A stretch of DNA of 64,000 nucleotides from Elmis aenea (lineage: Eukaryota > Arthropoda > Insecta > Coleoptera > Elmidae), in assembly GCA_947652605.1 (NCBI GenBank), contig OX393581.1, forward strand, positions 5,708,640 through 5,772,639, in the 5' to 3' direction. Position 1 is the stretch's first letter. The number at the start of each line of letters is the position of its first letter. The notes under the pieces were generated by a model that worked only from the letters and a program-made list of their open reading frames with translations, had not been told where the DNA came from and searched no databases. Below are positions 1-16,200 of the stretch, piece by piece. Both the position numbers and the translations under genes were made by a program.

Positions 1-16
1 TTTTTGGGATACTTAC

Positions 17-70
17 TTTATCTGCTTCACGTATGCAGCAGAAGTTTTTGGAATTACTCGTAAACAAACG
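17..70 (-). CDS. Candidate 54-nt internal exon of an unidentified gene
   Basis: On the minus strand a long T-rich tract ends in a strong AG acceptor (71-72) and a consensus GTAAGT donor lies at 16-11. Between them are 54 nt with two open frames; one reads VCLRVIPKTSAAYVKQIK. The length is a multiple of three, as for a cassette microexon. I do not recognise the protein and the rest of the gene would lie outside the window. It could be a chance pair of splice sites in AT-rich DNA. Confidence 0.25.
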
Positions 71-185
71 CTAAAAAAATAAAAAAATTGCATCATCCAG
101 ACAATTTAGCTGTGTATGCAATTAAAAAAAAAGAAAATCGCAAAATAATTTCATCATTATTATCTTTGTCCTCTTTTAGCCGTAG

Positions 186-540
186 GTGTCGAGGTTTTTT
201 CTTTCATATTAGTTTCCCTCAACAAAGCTACGCCATCTCTTTCGGCCCCTGGCCAGCACCCTTGCTTTCTTCCATGATTTTCCTCTGCGTTTTAGTATCT
301 CCACAATTTGTCAAGTGCTTTCTGTAATTCTGTTTCTGTTATAATTTCACTTATTTCTTGTGTTTGGTTTAAGTCCATATTTTCTTCATTTCTTATATCC
401 TCCTTTTGCTCAAGCCTTTCATTGTTGAGTAATTCGTAAAAGTATTGTTCCCACCTATCCATAATATCTTTTCCGTTAGTTATTAGTTGTCCATTTCGAT
501 CCTTTATAGATTTCGTTTTTGCTTCTGGCCTATTCCTCAT
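186..540 (-). mobile_element. Internally deleted LINE (non-LTR retrotransposon) fragment
   Basis: Reading on the minus strand from 540, an 82-residue stretch resembles the region just before the reverse transcriptase in insect LINEs (IKDRNGQLIT, then WEQYFYELLN, then TETELQKALDKL). From about 291 a different frame gives the usual LINE C-terminus (WKKARVLARGRKRWRSFVE, then a stop after two more residues). The whole reverse transcriptase core between these parts is missing, so the copy is dead. Family assignment comes from motif recognition only. Confidence 0.65.
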
Positions 541-760
541 ATTTTTAAGTGCTTTATAGAATGAATAGAAATGATTTTAAATATATGCCTTTAAAAAAAT
601 TCATCATATCTTTAAATAATTGGGAAGATACTAAATGTATGTAAATGCGTGATTAAGCAAATCTATTTAGAACCAAAGTAAGCATCAACAGAAGCTAAAA
701 GTAAATGCGCTATAGCTTATGTCGTTCTTAACAATTAACTACTTCAAAGAATATTTCTAG

Positions 761-913
761 AAAGAGGAGGAAGAAAAAAAGAAGCAGCCCGATGTCATGT
801 CCTCTTTGGGCGAATGGGGTAAAGAAGATCGTGAACGTGAACCTAGCGAATTCGAAAAAGAAAATCCAAACATTCTTATGTTGAACGGTAGTGGAGAGTT
901 TAAAGATATGTAA
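761..913 (+). CDS. Terminal coding exon of an unrecognised gene
   Basis: An acceptor (ATTTCTAG, ending at 760) is followed by 50 codons and a TAA stop at 911-913. The peptide is strongly charged: it begins KEEEEKKKQPDVMSSLGEW, continues KEDREREPSEFEKENPN and ends LNGSGEFKDM. The codon directly upstream in this frame is the TAG of the acceptor, so the frame can only be entered by splicing. An AATAAA at 1232-1237 would give a 3' UTR of about 320 nt. The composition resembles a cytoplasmic tail. I do not recognise the protein; the upstream exons lie before the window. Confidence 0.5.
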   Translation, partial: KEEEEKKKQPDVMSSLGEWGKEDREREPSEFEKENPNILMLNGSGEFKDM

Positions 914-1324
914 AACGCTGTTAATTTAAGGGTTATGCATGTTGTTCACGCACTAATAGATTCGTAAACGACATTTCCTATGCGTAAAAGGGACCTAGAC
1001 GATTGCAAACTGTCAAATTTCACTTTTTTAAAGTTGAAGATTCAAGGTAAAATATAAAGTGACATTTCAGGAAAAAAAGTGATATTTTACCTTTTTAAAA
1101 TTAATTTTGGAGGTCACGTTAGGTTAAGTTAGAGTGTAACCGTTAGACGAACAACAAGGATATTTGTAGCTATTTAGTGATTTGCGACTCAAAATTTTGT
1201 TTTCGAATTATGTAAAAGACACATTACATACAATAAAGATACATTTAAAATTTGGCAAGGAAGTTATTTATTTATACCCTAAATAACGATCATTTATCAT
1301 AGAACAGTTCAAATTATGATTTTA

Positions 1325-1840
1325 AAATGTGATCCTAATCCAAATAAAATATTTACAAGTTCTCTTGCGAAAAGTATTCATAATCAGCTGCTAGATGTTA
1401 TTGTCACAGAACATAGGTTATTGTTTACAAATTCAATCAGGTGTGCCAACTTATGAATCGAAAAACACTAGAACTCAATCTGGGGTATTACTCCTTGCAT
1501 TGCTGTGATCCTAATACTAAATTTTAATTTCTCTTGAGAAAAGCATTTATATTCAGACTGCTATTGTTTACAAATTCAATCAGGTGTGCCAACCTTAAAT
1601 TTGATTTCGTATCGGCAGAACATCGACAAAATTAAAAATAACAAAATTTGTATTAGGATCACATGAATGCAAGGAGTAATCCCCCAGTTTGAGTTCTAGT
1701 GTTTTTACTTTCTTGGGTTGGCACACCTGATTTAAAATTGTAAACAAAACAACTGCCAGCTGATCATGAAATAGTTTTCTAAATGCTTTTTTACAGATGC
1801 ATGTTATTGTTACGAAAAATAATTAATTGTTTGTGAAATA
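1325..1840. repeat. Foldback (inverted-repeat) element
   Basis: The left arm around 1430-1525 (with AATCAGGTGTGCCAAC, ACACTAGAACTCAA and ACTCCTTGCAT) recurs in inverse orientation around 1645-1750. Part of the arm is also repeated directly near 1560-1600. There is no ORF. This looks like a small non-autonomous DNA element. The ends are approximate. Confidence 0.6.
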
Positions 1841-2159
1841 TTTCTTTGTCATTTGTATCTCAATAATAAATTCATACATAAATGTGAATGTTTTAAAATT
1901 CCTATTTTTCTAACATTTGTTTATATTAGTTAGGTTATGAGGTATGAAAATATTCGGAGTACTCAGCATAAAATTGTAATTTTTAAAAGCAGCTCTTCAG
2001 CAACCTCTAAATGCGTTTGTTAAGCTAATTGCTCCATATCATCTGCTAAGGCCACTTCTGTTAAAGTTGCTGATCCTTCACCCACCTTTATTTCTCTCGA
2101 TATCTTCCAATCCTTTTCCCTTGGTACTCGAAGGCTTTAATCAAATTAATAAAACACAA

Positions 2160-2416
2160 GTACAGCGTGGTCCAAATTCGATGGAATTACATGGGTATCT
2201 CTTTTAATATTACAGATTAAGAAACAATTTAAATTACCAAAATTGTGCAGTTTTTTGAGACAAACTCAGAACACTTTTTTTCTAATAACTCAAAAACCGG
2301 AAATGATAAAATATTTTTGAAAATGGTTCTGAGTTTATTTCAAAAAACTGCATATTTTTGGTAGTTTAACCGTTTCTCTACCTAAAATATTAAGCGAGAT
2401 ACCAATGCAATCCCAA
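2160..2416. repeat. Short foldback element, CAGGGTGGTCC family
   Basis: Begins TACAGCGTGGTCCAAATTCG and ends with the inverse counterpart around TTAAGCGAGATACC. Inner arms pair around CAAACTCAGAAC and GTTCTGAGTTT. It is the same family as the larger elements at 5.0-7.75 kb and the partial copy at 23.6 kb. Confidence 0.6.
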
Positions 2417-2419
2417 AAA

Positions 2420-4512
2420 GAGTTGGAATAAAATAGCAATTATTAATATATAGATATATTTCATTTTAAAGTACATAATCTTCTATGGCATTGCCACTTT
2501 CCAAAATAACTGAGTTATAGTGTAATCAAAATTTATGTCTGTGTAAAACATTTACATACGTGTGAATTAACAATAATAAATAAAACAAACGCGTGTGACA
2601 CATGAAAATTTTAAAATGCAAACGGTGACGGAAGTAACTTAAAGTTTTAAATATGTGTTGCTTGGATATTTTAAAACATTTATGAACACGAATATATATT
2701 TAAAAAATAACAATATCGAACTAACTTAATGCAACGTTATTAGCTGTTTAATTAAATCTGATGGACAACAACTTCTTTGGCCGACCTCCATCGATAGCGT
2801 AAAAATATAAATTTTATAACAACCTTTGTAACAAAGTAGAATCTGTTTGGATTTTTATATATCTTATGGAAATATTTTTTGCACTTTTGTTACTATATTA
2901 TTACACTGTTGAATCGAATACATAACTAATCTTAAACATAACGTAATCCATCGGACGATAGTATTAGATGAAAACATATGCACAAAATCAGTATGTCAGT
3001 CAAAATAATAAAAAAAAATACATCAGTCATATAATCACAACATAAAATTTCAATACCTAAAAAGAATAATACAGAGTATCCATAGCTCGGATAATTTTTA
3101 TAAACTCTTAACAGGGGGCATTCACCGTATTTACCACAACTCCTTTAGTTTAAAAACAACCCTCTCAAATCGCAAAATTTCGTGTTAATTAAAATAACAC
3201 CAAATTTCCACTGCATTACCAAATTTTGAAAATTTTAGTATACACAAGAATTGGATAATTTTATGACTAGGCCCCTTTAAATTAAGGTTTTTTTTTAAAA
3301 CTTATAATACAGATTTCTTTGCAGCCACAAAAAAATTAAACTACGAGAAGTTGCCGAGCTAAGGAGACATTTTTGGGTACACACATTCTCTAATATTTTG
3401 AAAGCAAGTTCAACTCTTATAATTTTTGCCTTATTTGGTAACACTCTGAAATTTCGAAGCACAACGTGATTGAGCAAAAAAAATTTAATATTCTAATTAA
3501 AAATGTACTGTAGACGTAATTGTTTCACTTGCCTTCAAAAATAAAGGGATGATTGTGTACCTGTTGGCCCTATATCCATCGAATATTTATGACTTGGTAA
3601 AATTTTTATGAATCCAAAAATATTGAATGGAGTACAACAAAGGTATTTGCGAATTTATTTTCAAAACGTGTCAAAGCTATTAAATTATTAGTCGATGATG
3701 GATAAGGGCCTGCATAATACTTTATAATAGGGCTGTCGATTAGTACACAGAAAAATGCAACATATTAATAGGCCCTTTTTTGCATGCAAAACAAGTCTTA
3801 TATGTACCTACATATTAGAGTTTGGCATGTAAAACAAAAAAACACAACACAATGTAAATAATTAAAATTTGAAATGTATTCTACTGGACATTTATCAATT
3901 GAAAACAAGCGAATGTAGTTTCGATTTCAAATGTTTTTAACTTTCAGCTGGAGAAATATATAAATTTGGCCAATATTTGAAGTCGCACCGTAGCCCGTAA
4001 AAAAATTATTTTCAACGCTAATCAAAAATAAAATCACGCATAGTTTGCAAAATTTTAATTGATCTTGTTTATTGTACCGTATTTTAATTTTTAAGCTAAA
4101 ACTATTACATTTATTTACAAAAATTTGTCTTACCGTCTTGGTTGGTGTATTATTGGTGTTGCGTTTTTTGTTTTATCTAATTACGAGTACTTTAATTTTA
4201 AACTATAAGTAGATTTTCGAGTGTAAATTAAAAAAATGCTTGAATAGGCACATTTTACATTTCCAGCTACACTTAAGTTCTTAATACCAACTCACACATT
4301 AATATAAAACACTTTAAACATTTTATTAGCTGACGAAGTCGATAAAGGAATAAATAAATTGCATATATATTTACATGTTATTAGTCTAGTAATTTCGAAA
4401 TAGTACTGACAGCCCTTGAAACTATCTGACTGACTACACTGGGCTATAAATAAATGAAATGAACATTAGAATGCAAACGAAATGGAAATAAAATTATGGC
4501 GAATTAGGTCCC
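2420..4512. other. AT-rich stretch that includes the flw 3' UTR
   Basis: No coding exon could be recognised. The part nearest 4512 must hold the 3' UTR of the minus-strand flw gene, but I could not fix its poly(A) site. The rest is AT-rich with short low-complexity runs. Confidence 0.5.
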
Positions 4513-9897
<5,385 letters not shown>

Positions 9898-10510
9898 TTT
9901 ACTTGTTTGACGTTTCGTATATTTGTCAGCTTAGCCAACAATAGCGATCAATAAATCAGGGCATGCAAACCTGAAAACTATAAAAATTAAAATCATAGGC
10001 GGGAGGATGTACTTTAAAAATTTAATTTTATTGTTAAATAAAAACAAAAATGACATTAACAATCAATAGAAATGGTGCTTTGATGATGTAGATGCTATAA
10101 CAAGAACATAAATTAAATTAATAAACAACTTATTTAACAGTTTATATGTTAACGTTATTATTATTATTACAGATGATAAATGATTTTAATTTATAATACA
10201 CAACACGTGAATATTTTTAGATACATATTAACATCAATTACACGGTTTTTAAGTGTTGATAAGGCGATTCCAATGTCTGTCTGATAGTCAGTATTTACTT
10301 AAATTGCAAATTCAAAGTTTTGTAAAATTTAGATTGTTTTAAGAATTTGTACGACTAAAACATAGCTTAATGCATTACAAAATGTAAATCAAGGAAATGA
10401 AATCGCTTCGTACTAAACTGCATATATTTTTGCAAGTTTTAATTTATCAATGAAAGCATCAAGCATATTAAATTAAATTTAGGTAGATGAGTTTTTCAGT
10501 TTATAAAAGA
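9898..10510. other. flw upstream region
   Basis: Contains the flw 5' UTR and presumably its promoter just beyond 9897, then AT-rich DNA. I see no coding exon and could not assign a TATA box. Confidence 0.4.
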
Positions 10511-10633
10511 TTAGCCGTTGGAAGCGTTTGCATTGTTAATACCTGTGGAATTTCGTATATCGTAAGAAGTCATTGAATCAGATGATAAGAGCAGATTAGC
10601 GTTATCATAATTCAATACTATTATCAAACTTCG
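10511..10633 (-). CDS. Orphan short ORF resembling a protein C-terminus
   Basis: About 40 open codons on the minus strand ending TAA (10513-10511). The last residues read SSDSMTSYDIRNST then GINNANASNG. The Ser/Asn-rich, low-hydrophobicity composition resembles a real tail more than random AT-rich DNA. Possible acceptors (for example the AG in GATAATAG) have poor pyrimidine tracts and I found no upstream exon. It may be the last exon of an unknown minus-strand gene, or chance. Confidence 0.22.
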   Translation of the reverse strand, partial: RSLIIVLNYDNANLLLSSDSMTSYDIRNSTGINNANASNG

Positions 10634-10639
10634 TCACTT

Positions 10640-11970
10640 TAAACTCTAATGTAATTGGTGTATTTTTAATAAAGCACAAATAATTGTGCCTTTATAAACA
10701 AAATAATATTTGCTAAAATTGTGCAATTCTTTGCATATTTCTACCTATTTAAAATCTCAAGTTTTAGAATATCGTTTGGAGTAAAGAATATTGCCTATAT
10801 ATGTCCATTTGTGTCTTAACTATAAATAACTTTTAACTATAAATAAATAACTTGTAATTGGGTATTGAATTCCTGAACTAGTTTTACAAGTTTTCTTGAA
10901 AGAAAATGAGTCCATTTATATGTTTCTTTCTCAAAATTTTGATTTCAGTGTAAAGCAGTTAAAAGAGTAGTTTACGTTCATTTGTTATAGTTTACAATAA
11001 TTAAAAAAGGCAAACCATTCCATTGTAATCTAAATTTGTTTTCGTTGAAAGATGTTGACTCATAGGTTATTAAAAAGTATTTATTAATTAGATACGTTTT
11101 GATATAAATTTCCCTTATTATACCATTGTTATAAATAAATGTCTACTGATATCAGAATGCAATTGCATTGGTCTTAAAGCTATTCTTTTAAATTACAAAT
11201 GATAATTAATTTAATGCAAAACATGGTATCAGAATTTTTGTTTTAATAAAAAATAATATTATATTTAAGAAATTTGGAGCTTTATAAAGTTATCGAATAT
11301 GTAAATATATCATTTGATAATTAATTGCTTGATACTGGTCTAGCATTTTTGAGATTCCTTGAAAAAAATTAGGGATTTTTAATTTAATGTAAATTTATTA
11401 TACAGGGCGATTCAATTCTATCTAGGGTGACCATTGAAATTCTGTTTAATAATAGACATAGATCAAAAGATATAAACTTGGCAAAGATACTCAATTTTAT
11501 TCTTTTTAATAATATCAAAACGGAATTAAGTATATGCAACCCATTTCAAAAAATCTGAAAATTTGACTTATCTTTTTTTGGCTGTACCTTTTTAATTTAA
11601 AGTTTTGTACAACTTCCTTTTAGCTACTTATTATTCCACATTTAATGGTCTTATTAACTTTTAGCTAAATTGTTTGATTATTTTTGAGTGATTCATTTAT
11701 TAATATGTATAAATTAAGCTTTTTTCGAAGTATTTTTTGTTTTAACGTGAAACTATTTTCAAGACTCTTGTCTTAATTAAAATAGAGTAGACTGTAAGCT
11801 GTAAAGAGATCGGAGTAGTGAAACTGGCTTTGCACTTTGACTAGAATTACTTCGAAAAATAGATGAGTGATTTTTTAATTAAACTTATTTATGTTAACCT
11901 TTTGCTAAGTCGATTTGATGTGATATTTTCGACATTAATTTGTTATTAATAACGGGTGTCATTTGATTTT
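10640..11970. other. Intergenic AT-rich DNA with a dispersed repeat
   Basis: No gene seen. A segment around 11690-11760 (GAGTGATTCATTTATTAATATG) recurs near 44.1 kb, and its inverse near 60.6 kb, so part of this is an old dispersed element. A solo start TACAGGGCGATTCAATTC lies at 11401. Confidence 0.4.
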
Positions 11971-11975
11971 TATTA

Positions 11976-12120
11976 ACCAGGGAAGGCCACGTTATGTTGT
12001 AGCTAGAATCTGATCAAGGCTGTGTTTATTGCTTCAAGAACGCATCAAAACTAAATGTTTTGCTGAGTTATACGTGCCACTGGCCATTTCCTTCGGAAAA
12101 TAGGTGAAATACTGCCAATG
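11976..12120. repeat. Partial copy of the 700-bp foldback family (left end)
   Basis: Begins CCAGGGAAGGCCACGTTATG and continues through the family landmarks CTGATCAAGGCTGTGTTTAT and CCACTGGCCATTTCCTTCGG, then stops matching. The full copy at 46.03-46.75 kb is the reference. Confidence 0.6.
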
Positions 12121-12435
12121 AGAAATAAAAACATTGTTTTGCATCTGAAAAACTAAACAATCTGGGTCAATTTTATTAAAGCCATGAGATAAGGACCTTT
12201 GAGTAACTTGGGAAAACCAAGTTCCTAATTTTGATAATAAAAAAGTTAAACTTAAAACATAAAATTGAAGTTTTTCAGTTTTTTTCAGGATATTTCAAGA
12301 ACTGGTTAATGCAGATTTTCAGTTTATATTCTTATTAAACACGTAAAACACTTCTTTGCTAGCTGAATCATTCTATTATTTCTAACAGTTTCAAAGATAC
12401 CCATGTACTTTAAATTAAAACACATGTCCTGTATA

Positions 12436-12695
12436 CAGTGCCGGATTAAGGTTGTCGTGGGCCCTAGGCCGAAAGGTAGAATAGGCCCCTGGTGCAAGGT
12501 GATGAGCAAAAAAAACGTTGCTAAAAAATTGGTTATCTAAAAGAAGGAGCTCGCCCTCATAATATTAATATTTAGAAAATGTCGAGAAATATCGAAAATA
12601 TCGTAATATATATATATATCAGGGCCTTATGGGGCCCTCTGGGACGCGGGGCCCTAGGCCCGGGCCTACTCAGCCCATACAGAAATCCGGCACTG
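12436..12695. mobile_element. hAT-like MITE with 8-bp target-site duplication
   Basis: 260 bp bounded by CAGTGCCGGATT and the inverse, AATCCGGCACTG. Both flanks carry CCTGTATA (12428-12435 and 12696-12703), a perfect 8-bp duplication as expected for hAT transposition. The interior is GC-rich around GGGCCCTAGGCC and has no transposase. Confidence 0.85.
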
Positions 12696-12886
12696 CCTGT
12701 ATACATGTCGAGATTTGTAGATTTAGAGATTGATTGCATTGCTAAAAAATGTCATAGTTAAAATATTACTCAGGATATGAGTTATTAAATAAACGGAAAA
12801 CAATAAAATAATACTCGATATTTTCATCATCCGTTCTACGAATTTCGTAAATGATTATGCGTCACCTGGGAGTCGCACCTAATTTC

Positions 12887-12940
12887 TTTATCTACATTAT
12901 CAGTACTGATAACAACAAATAGAACAGGTAGATAGATAAT
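12887..12940. promoter_or_regulatory. GATA-motif cluster upstream of mesh
   Basis: Five GATA cores in about 55 bp: TTTATCT (12887-12893), the perfect 16-bp palindrome TTATCAGTACTGATAA (12897-12912) with two facing cores, and AGATAGATAA (two cores, about 12930-12939). The cluster ends about 115 bp before the mesh ATG. GATA factors are known to drive insect midgut genes and mesh acts in the midgut, so a promoter-proximal enhancer is plausible. Function is inferred. Confidence 0.45.
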
Positions 12941-13055
12941 AACAAAAAGTTGTGTATTACAGTATGTAATAATATACGCATCGCGAGGCTATCCAAATGT
13001 GTTTTAATTGTTAATTATACTCATTAAAGTAACGGCGCTAGCCGGATTATCAAAG

Positions 13056-13266
13056 ATGTGGAACTCTAAAATAGTGTTAGTGTTAGTTTTAGGAACATGT
13101 GTGATTTTCGCACAAGAAGATGCGAATGGAAAAGACACTGGATCACCGGACAATGTATCCGCGGACAAAGAGGACGCAGGCTCGCCGGAGGATCTAAATG
13201 CGAATGCGGATAATTTTGAAAATATTGAAGAAAATTCAGAACCAGTTCCGGGCATAAACGAAACAG
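13056..13266 (+). CDS. mesh: mesh exon 1 (signal peptide)
   Basis: [20 protein letters not shown] followed by an acidic Asp/Glu/Asn-rich stretch ending PGINET. Donor GTAAAT. 211 nt. Confidence 0.92.
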
Positions 13267-16200
13267 GTAAATTTTAGTTTTTGTTGTGTGAGACTTCGGT
13301 ATTATTTACGTTCGGCACACGCACAGACATAATCAAAGTTTTCTGTCTTCCTTGTGTTTTTAAGATGTAGCAAAGTCTAAAACGGGGCGAGTTTCATGGC
13401 TAAACCACACCTAAAATGCAGGAAAAAATAAAAGTGATGTATCGATTAGTCTGTAGATAGTGAAAGCCAAGCGACATTACAAATTCAAGTGTTGGAAAAC
13501 AAAATGGCCGTCAAAAGAACGCTTGGCTGTGATAAATTGCATTAATATTTAATTAAAACAGTTGTTTTGGCCATTTAAAAAAAAAATGTTCCTATCTTGA
13601 AACGATGTCCTTATTCATGTATGGTTTTCAAAGAAATTAATAAATATCTAAAGTAAATTGTATCATTAATCACCATAAACTGTAAATTGCTATGATTAAA
13701 AAAAAAATAAGTTCTACCCTAAAATTTTAAAGCTAAAAAACCTAAAACTTGTACTTATTTTTGCAAAAATATCTAAAAATACTAAAGCTGTTAGCTCCAA
13801 ATCTCATTCGCTCATAGGGAAAAAGGAATTCATCTTCAGTTTGGAAAAATGGTGACAAAAAAATTAAATATAAACTAAAAAGCATAAAGGTTATATTTTA
13901 ACTTTTGTTGGAAAAAATATTGTACCTAATTGTTTCAATTCGAGCAATGAGCTTCAAATTTCGTATAGCCTATACTTTGTATCTTCAGAAAAATAGGGGA
14001 AAAACTGAAAAGCTAATTAATCAAAGTAATTTTTGCGATCGCGTTGGCCATGAAACCGTCAGAAACAAAATCTAAATTTTTCTGTTTGCCAATGCGCGCA
14101 TCCTTTGCAAGTAAAACGGTTTTTGAAAACATCTTCAACGGTTCGGGGAAAAACGCGAAAATCGAGGCCTTTGTAAAAACGGGTTTCCCCATGTTAAACA
14201 CCTATGCAAGTCGCATAGATTAAGTTATACAGATATAGATCCTACCACAACTTCTCAAATCATAGCGCTTATGCAGGGGTTTCGTTTTTGACGTTTTTCT
14301 CCGGAACCGTTCAAGATTTTTTGAAAAACTTTGCACCATTTTACTTGCAAAGGATGCGCGCATTGGTAAATAATTTAAATTCGATTTTATCTCTGACGGT
14401 TTCATGGCCAACGCGATCGCAAAAATGATCTTTTAATACCAATTTTTCCGAAGGAAATGGCCAGTGGCACGCGTAACTTTGAAAAACATTTAGTTTTGAT
14501 GTCCTTGATCCAATAAACACAGCCTTAATCAAATTCTAACGACAACGTATCGCGACCCTCCCTTGCAAGTATTTTAACACTAAAGCAATTTTCTTAAAGC
14601 TTAGTTCGCTCTTATAAACCTTAATTATTATATTATTTGCGTGTTATTATTGAGTTTCCTTATTTCAGAAAACGACGGTCGACCTGTTCCTGGGAACAAC
14701 GAACCTCCAGGTGATGAACAACCGCCGTCCAGCCCGGACGATCCTTCAGGTGTACCTCCATTGTCCCCACGTACCATACCTGGAGCAGGTGGTGCCGTTT
14801 ATAATGCTAGGGAAAATTACGTCGACTATAATCAGTGGGGTAAAATATGTTTCACTCATGTTGAAAATTTATAACAAGCAAACCTGCCATAAAACTATTA
14901 GCATGAATAGTAGAAAGATCAAACTGCAAACTTGAGCAGTAACAATATCAAAAAGACTTAACTTTATAAGGTGTACTAAAATATTTTTTGTTTAGTTTTC
15001 TCCCAGTATTTAAACATATTCTTTGCAGTCAATTAAGAAACATAGATTCTTTATTTCACTTAAAATTTCGTATCTTTTCACCGGTCGCCAGTTTCCAAAA
15101 TATTTGAAGTACTGCAAAGTATTTCTAGCTTTTTGCTAAAGGCAATGAAGACATTTTTAATTCTGGAACTACTATTAACGTTTTTCTTTGTTTCAAATAT
15201 ATAAGGAATGTTTACTTAAGTCTGTACTTACTAATTTTTATCACTATTGCGTTAAGTTTGTTCATAACTCAGTGATTACAAAGCTTATCTTTATTTACCT
15301 GCCATCAGGTTTATTACAGACGCCATTATTCAATGGTCGTGTTGAAAAAAAAAACAGTATGTACGAGATAGGAATCGAAAATATGGCGATATGTTGGCAG
15401 AATCTTGTTCTCGGGCTTTAAAATTCAGTAATCCATGATTTATTTAAAAGAAAAAATGAGCAACTATTGAATTGTGCAAGAGATTTAGATTAACTAATGT
15501 AATCTTATCGCTTGTTAGTTTTTCACGCTTTTAGCGGTAAACAGGTACAGTCATATCAGTCATCGTTATTTTTAGGAATGTTTATTGCTTGCTTTATCGA
15601 TGGATGTGATTGTAAATTTGAAAAAAATAACTAGCTACGTAGCGGACTGATATTAGTGCTTGCCTTTTCTCTGATAAAATATTTTATGCCAGTTTAGGAA
15701 CAGAAGGGAAAATGAAATACATGTTTGTTTTTGTTAATTGAGATTTTTTTAACGCTATTGCACGTTCCTTTATTTCTATTGCGTTGTTATTTATGAAATC
15801 GGAGCTTTTTATAATTAAAATAATGAAGTAATTGAATTGGAAGTAAAGTTTTGCGCGTTTTTCTCCGGAACCGTTTAAGATTTTTTCAAAAACCTTGCAC
15901 CATTTTACTCGCAAAGGATGCGCGCATTGGTAAATAGAAGAATTTCGATTGTATCTCTGACGGTTTCATGGCCAATGCGATCACAAAAATTACCTTTATT
16001 ATTCAACTTTTCAGTTTTTCCCCTATTTTTCCGAAGGAAATGGTCAGTGGCACGTATAACTCTGCAAAACATTTAGTTTTGATGTTCTTGATGCAATAAA
16101 CACAGCCTTGATCAGATTCTAGCGACAACATATCGTGACCCTCCCTTGTTAGTAGTTTTATTAATAGTCTGTTCTTTTAAGTAAGGATGTGCATTGTCAT

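Noticed and set aside
13008..13055. Longer mesh start through an upstream TTG
   Set aside because: TTG is not a normal start in animals, and the ATG at 13056 gives a clean signal peptide.
15313..15356. Small exon of mesh between exons 2 and 3
   Set aside because: An acceptor and a GTATGT are present, but the required phase gives a stop.
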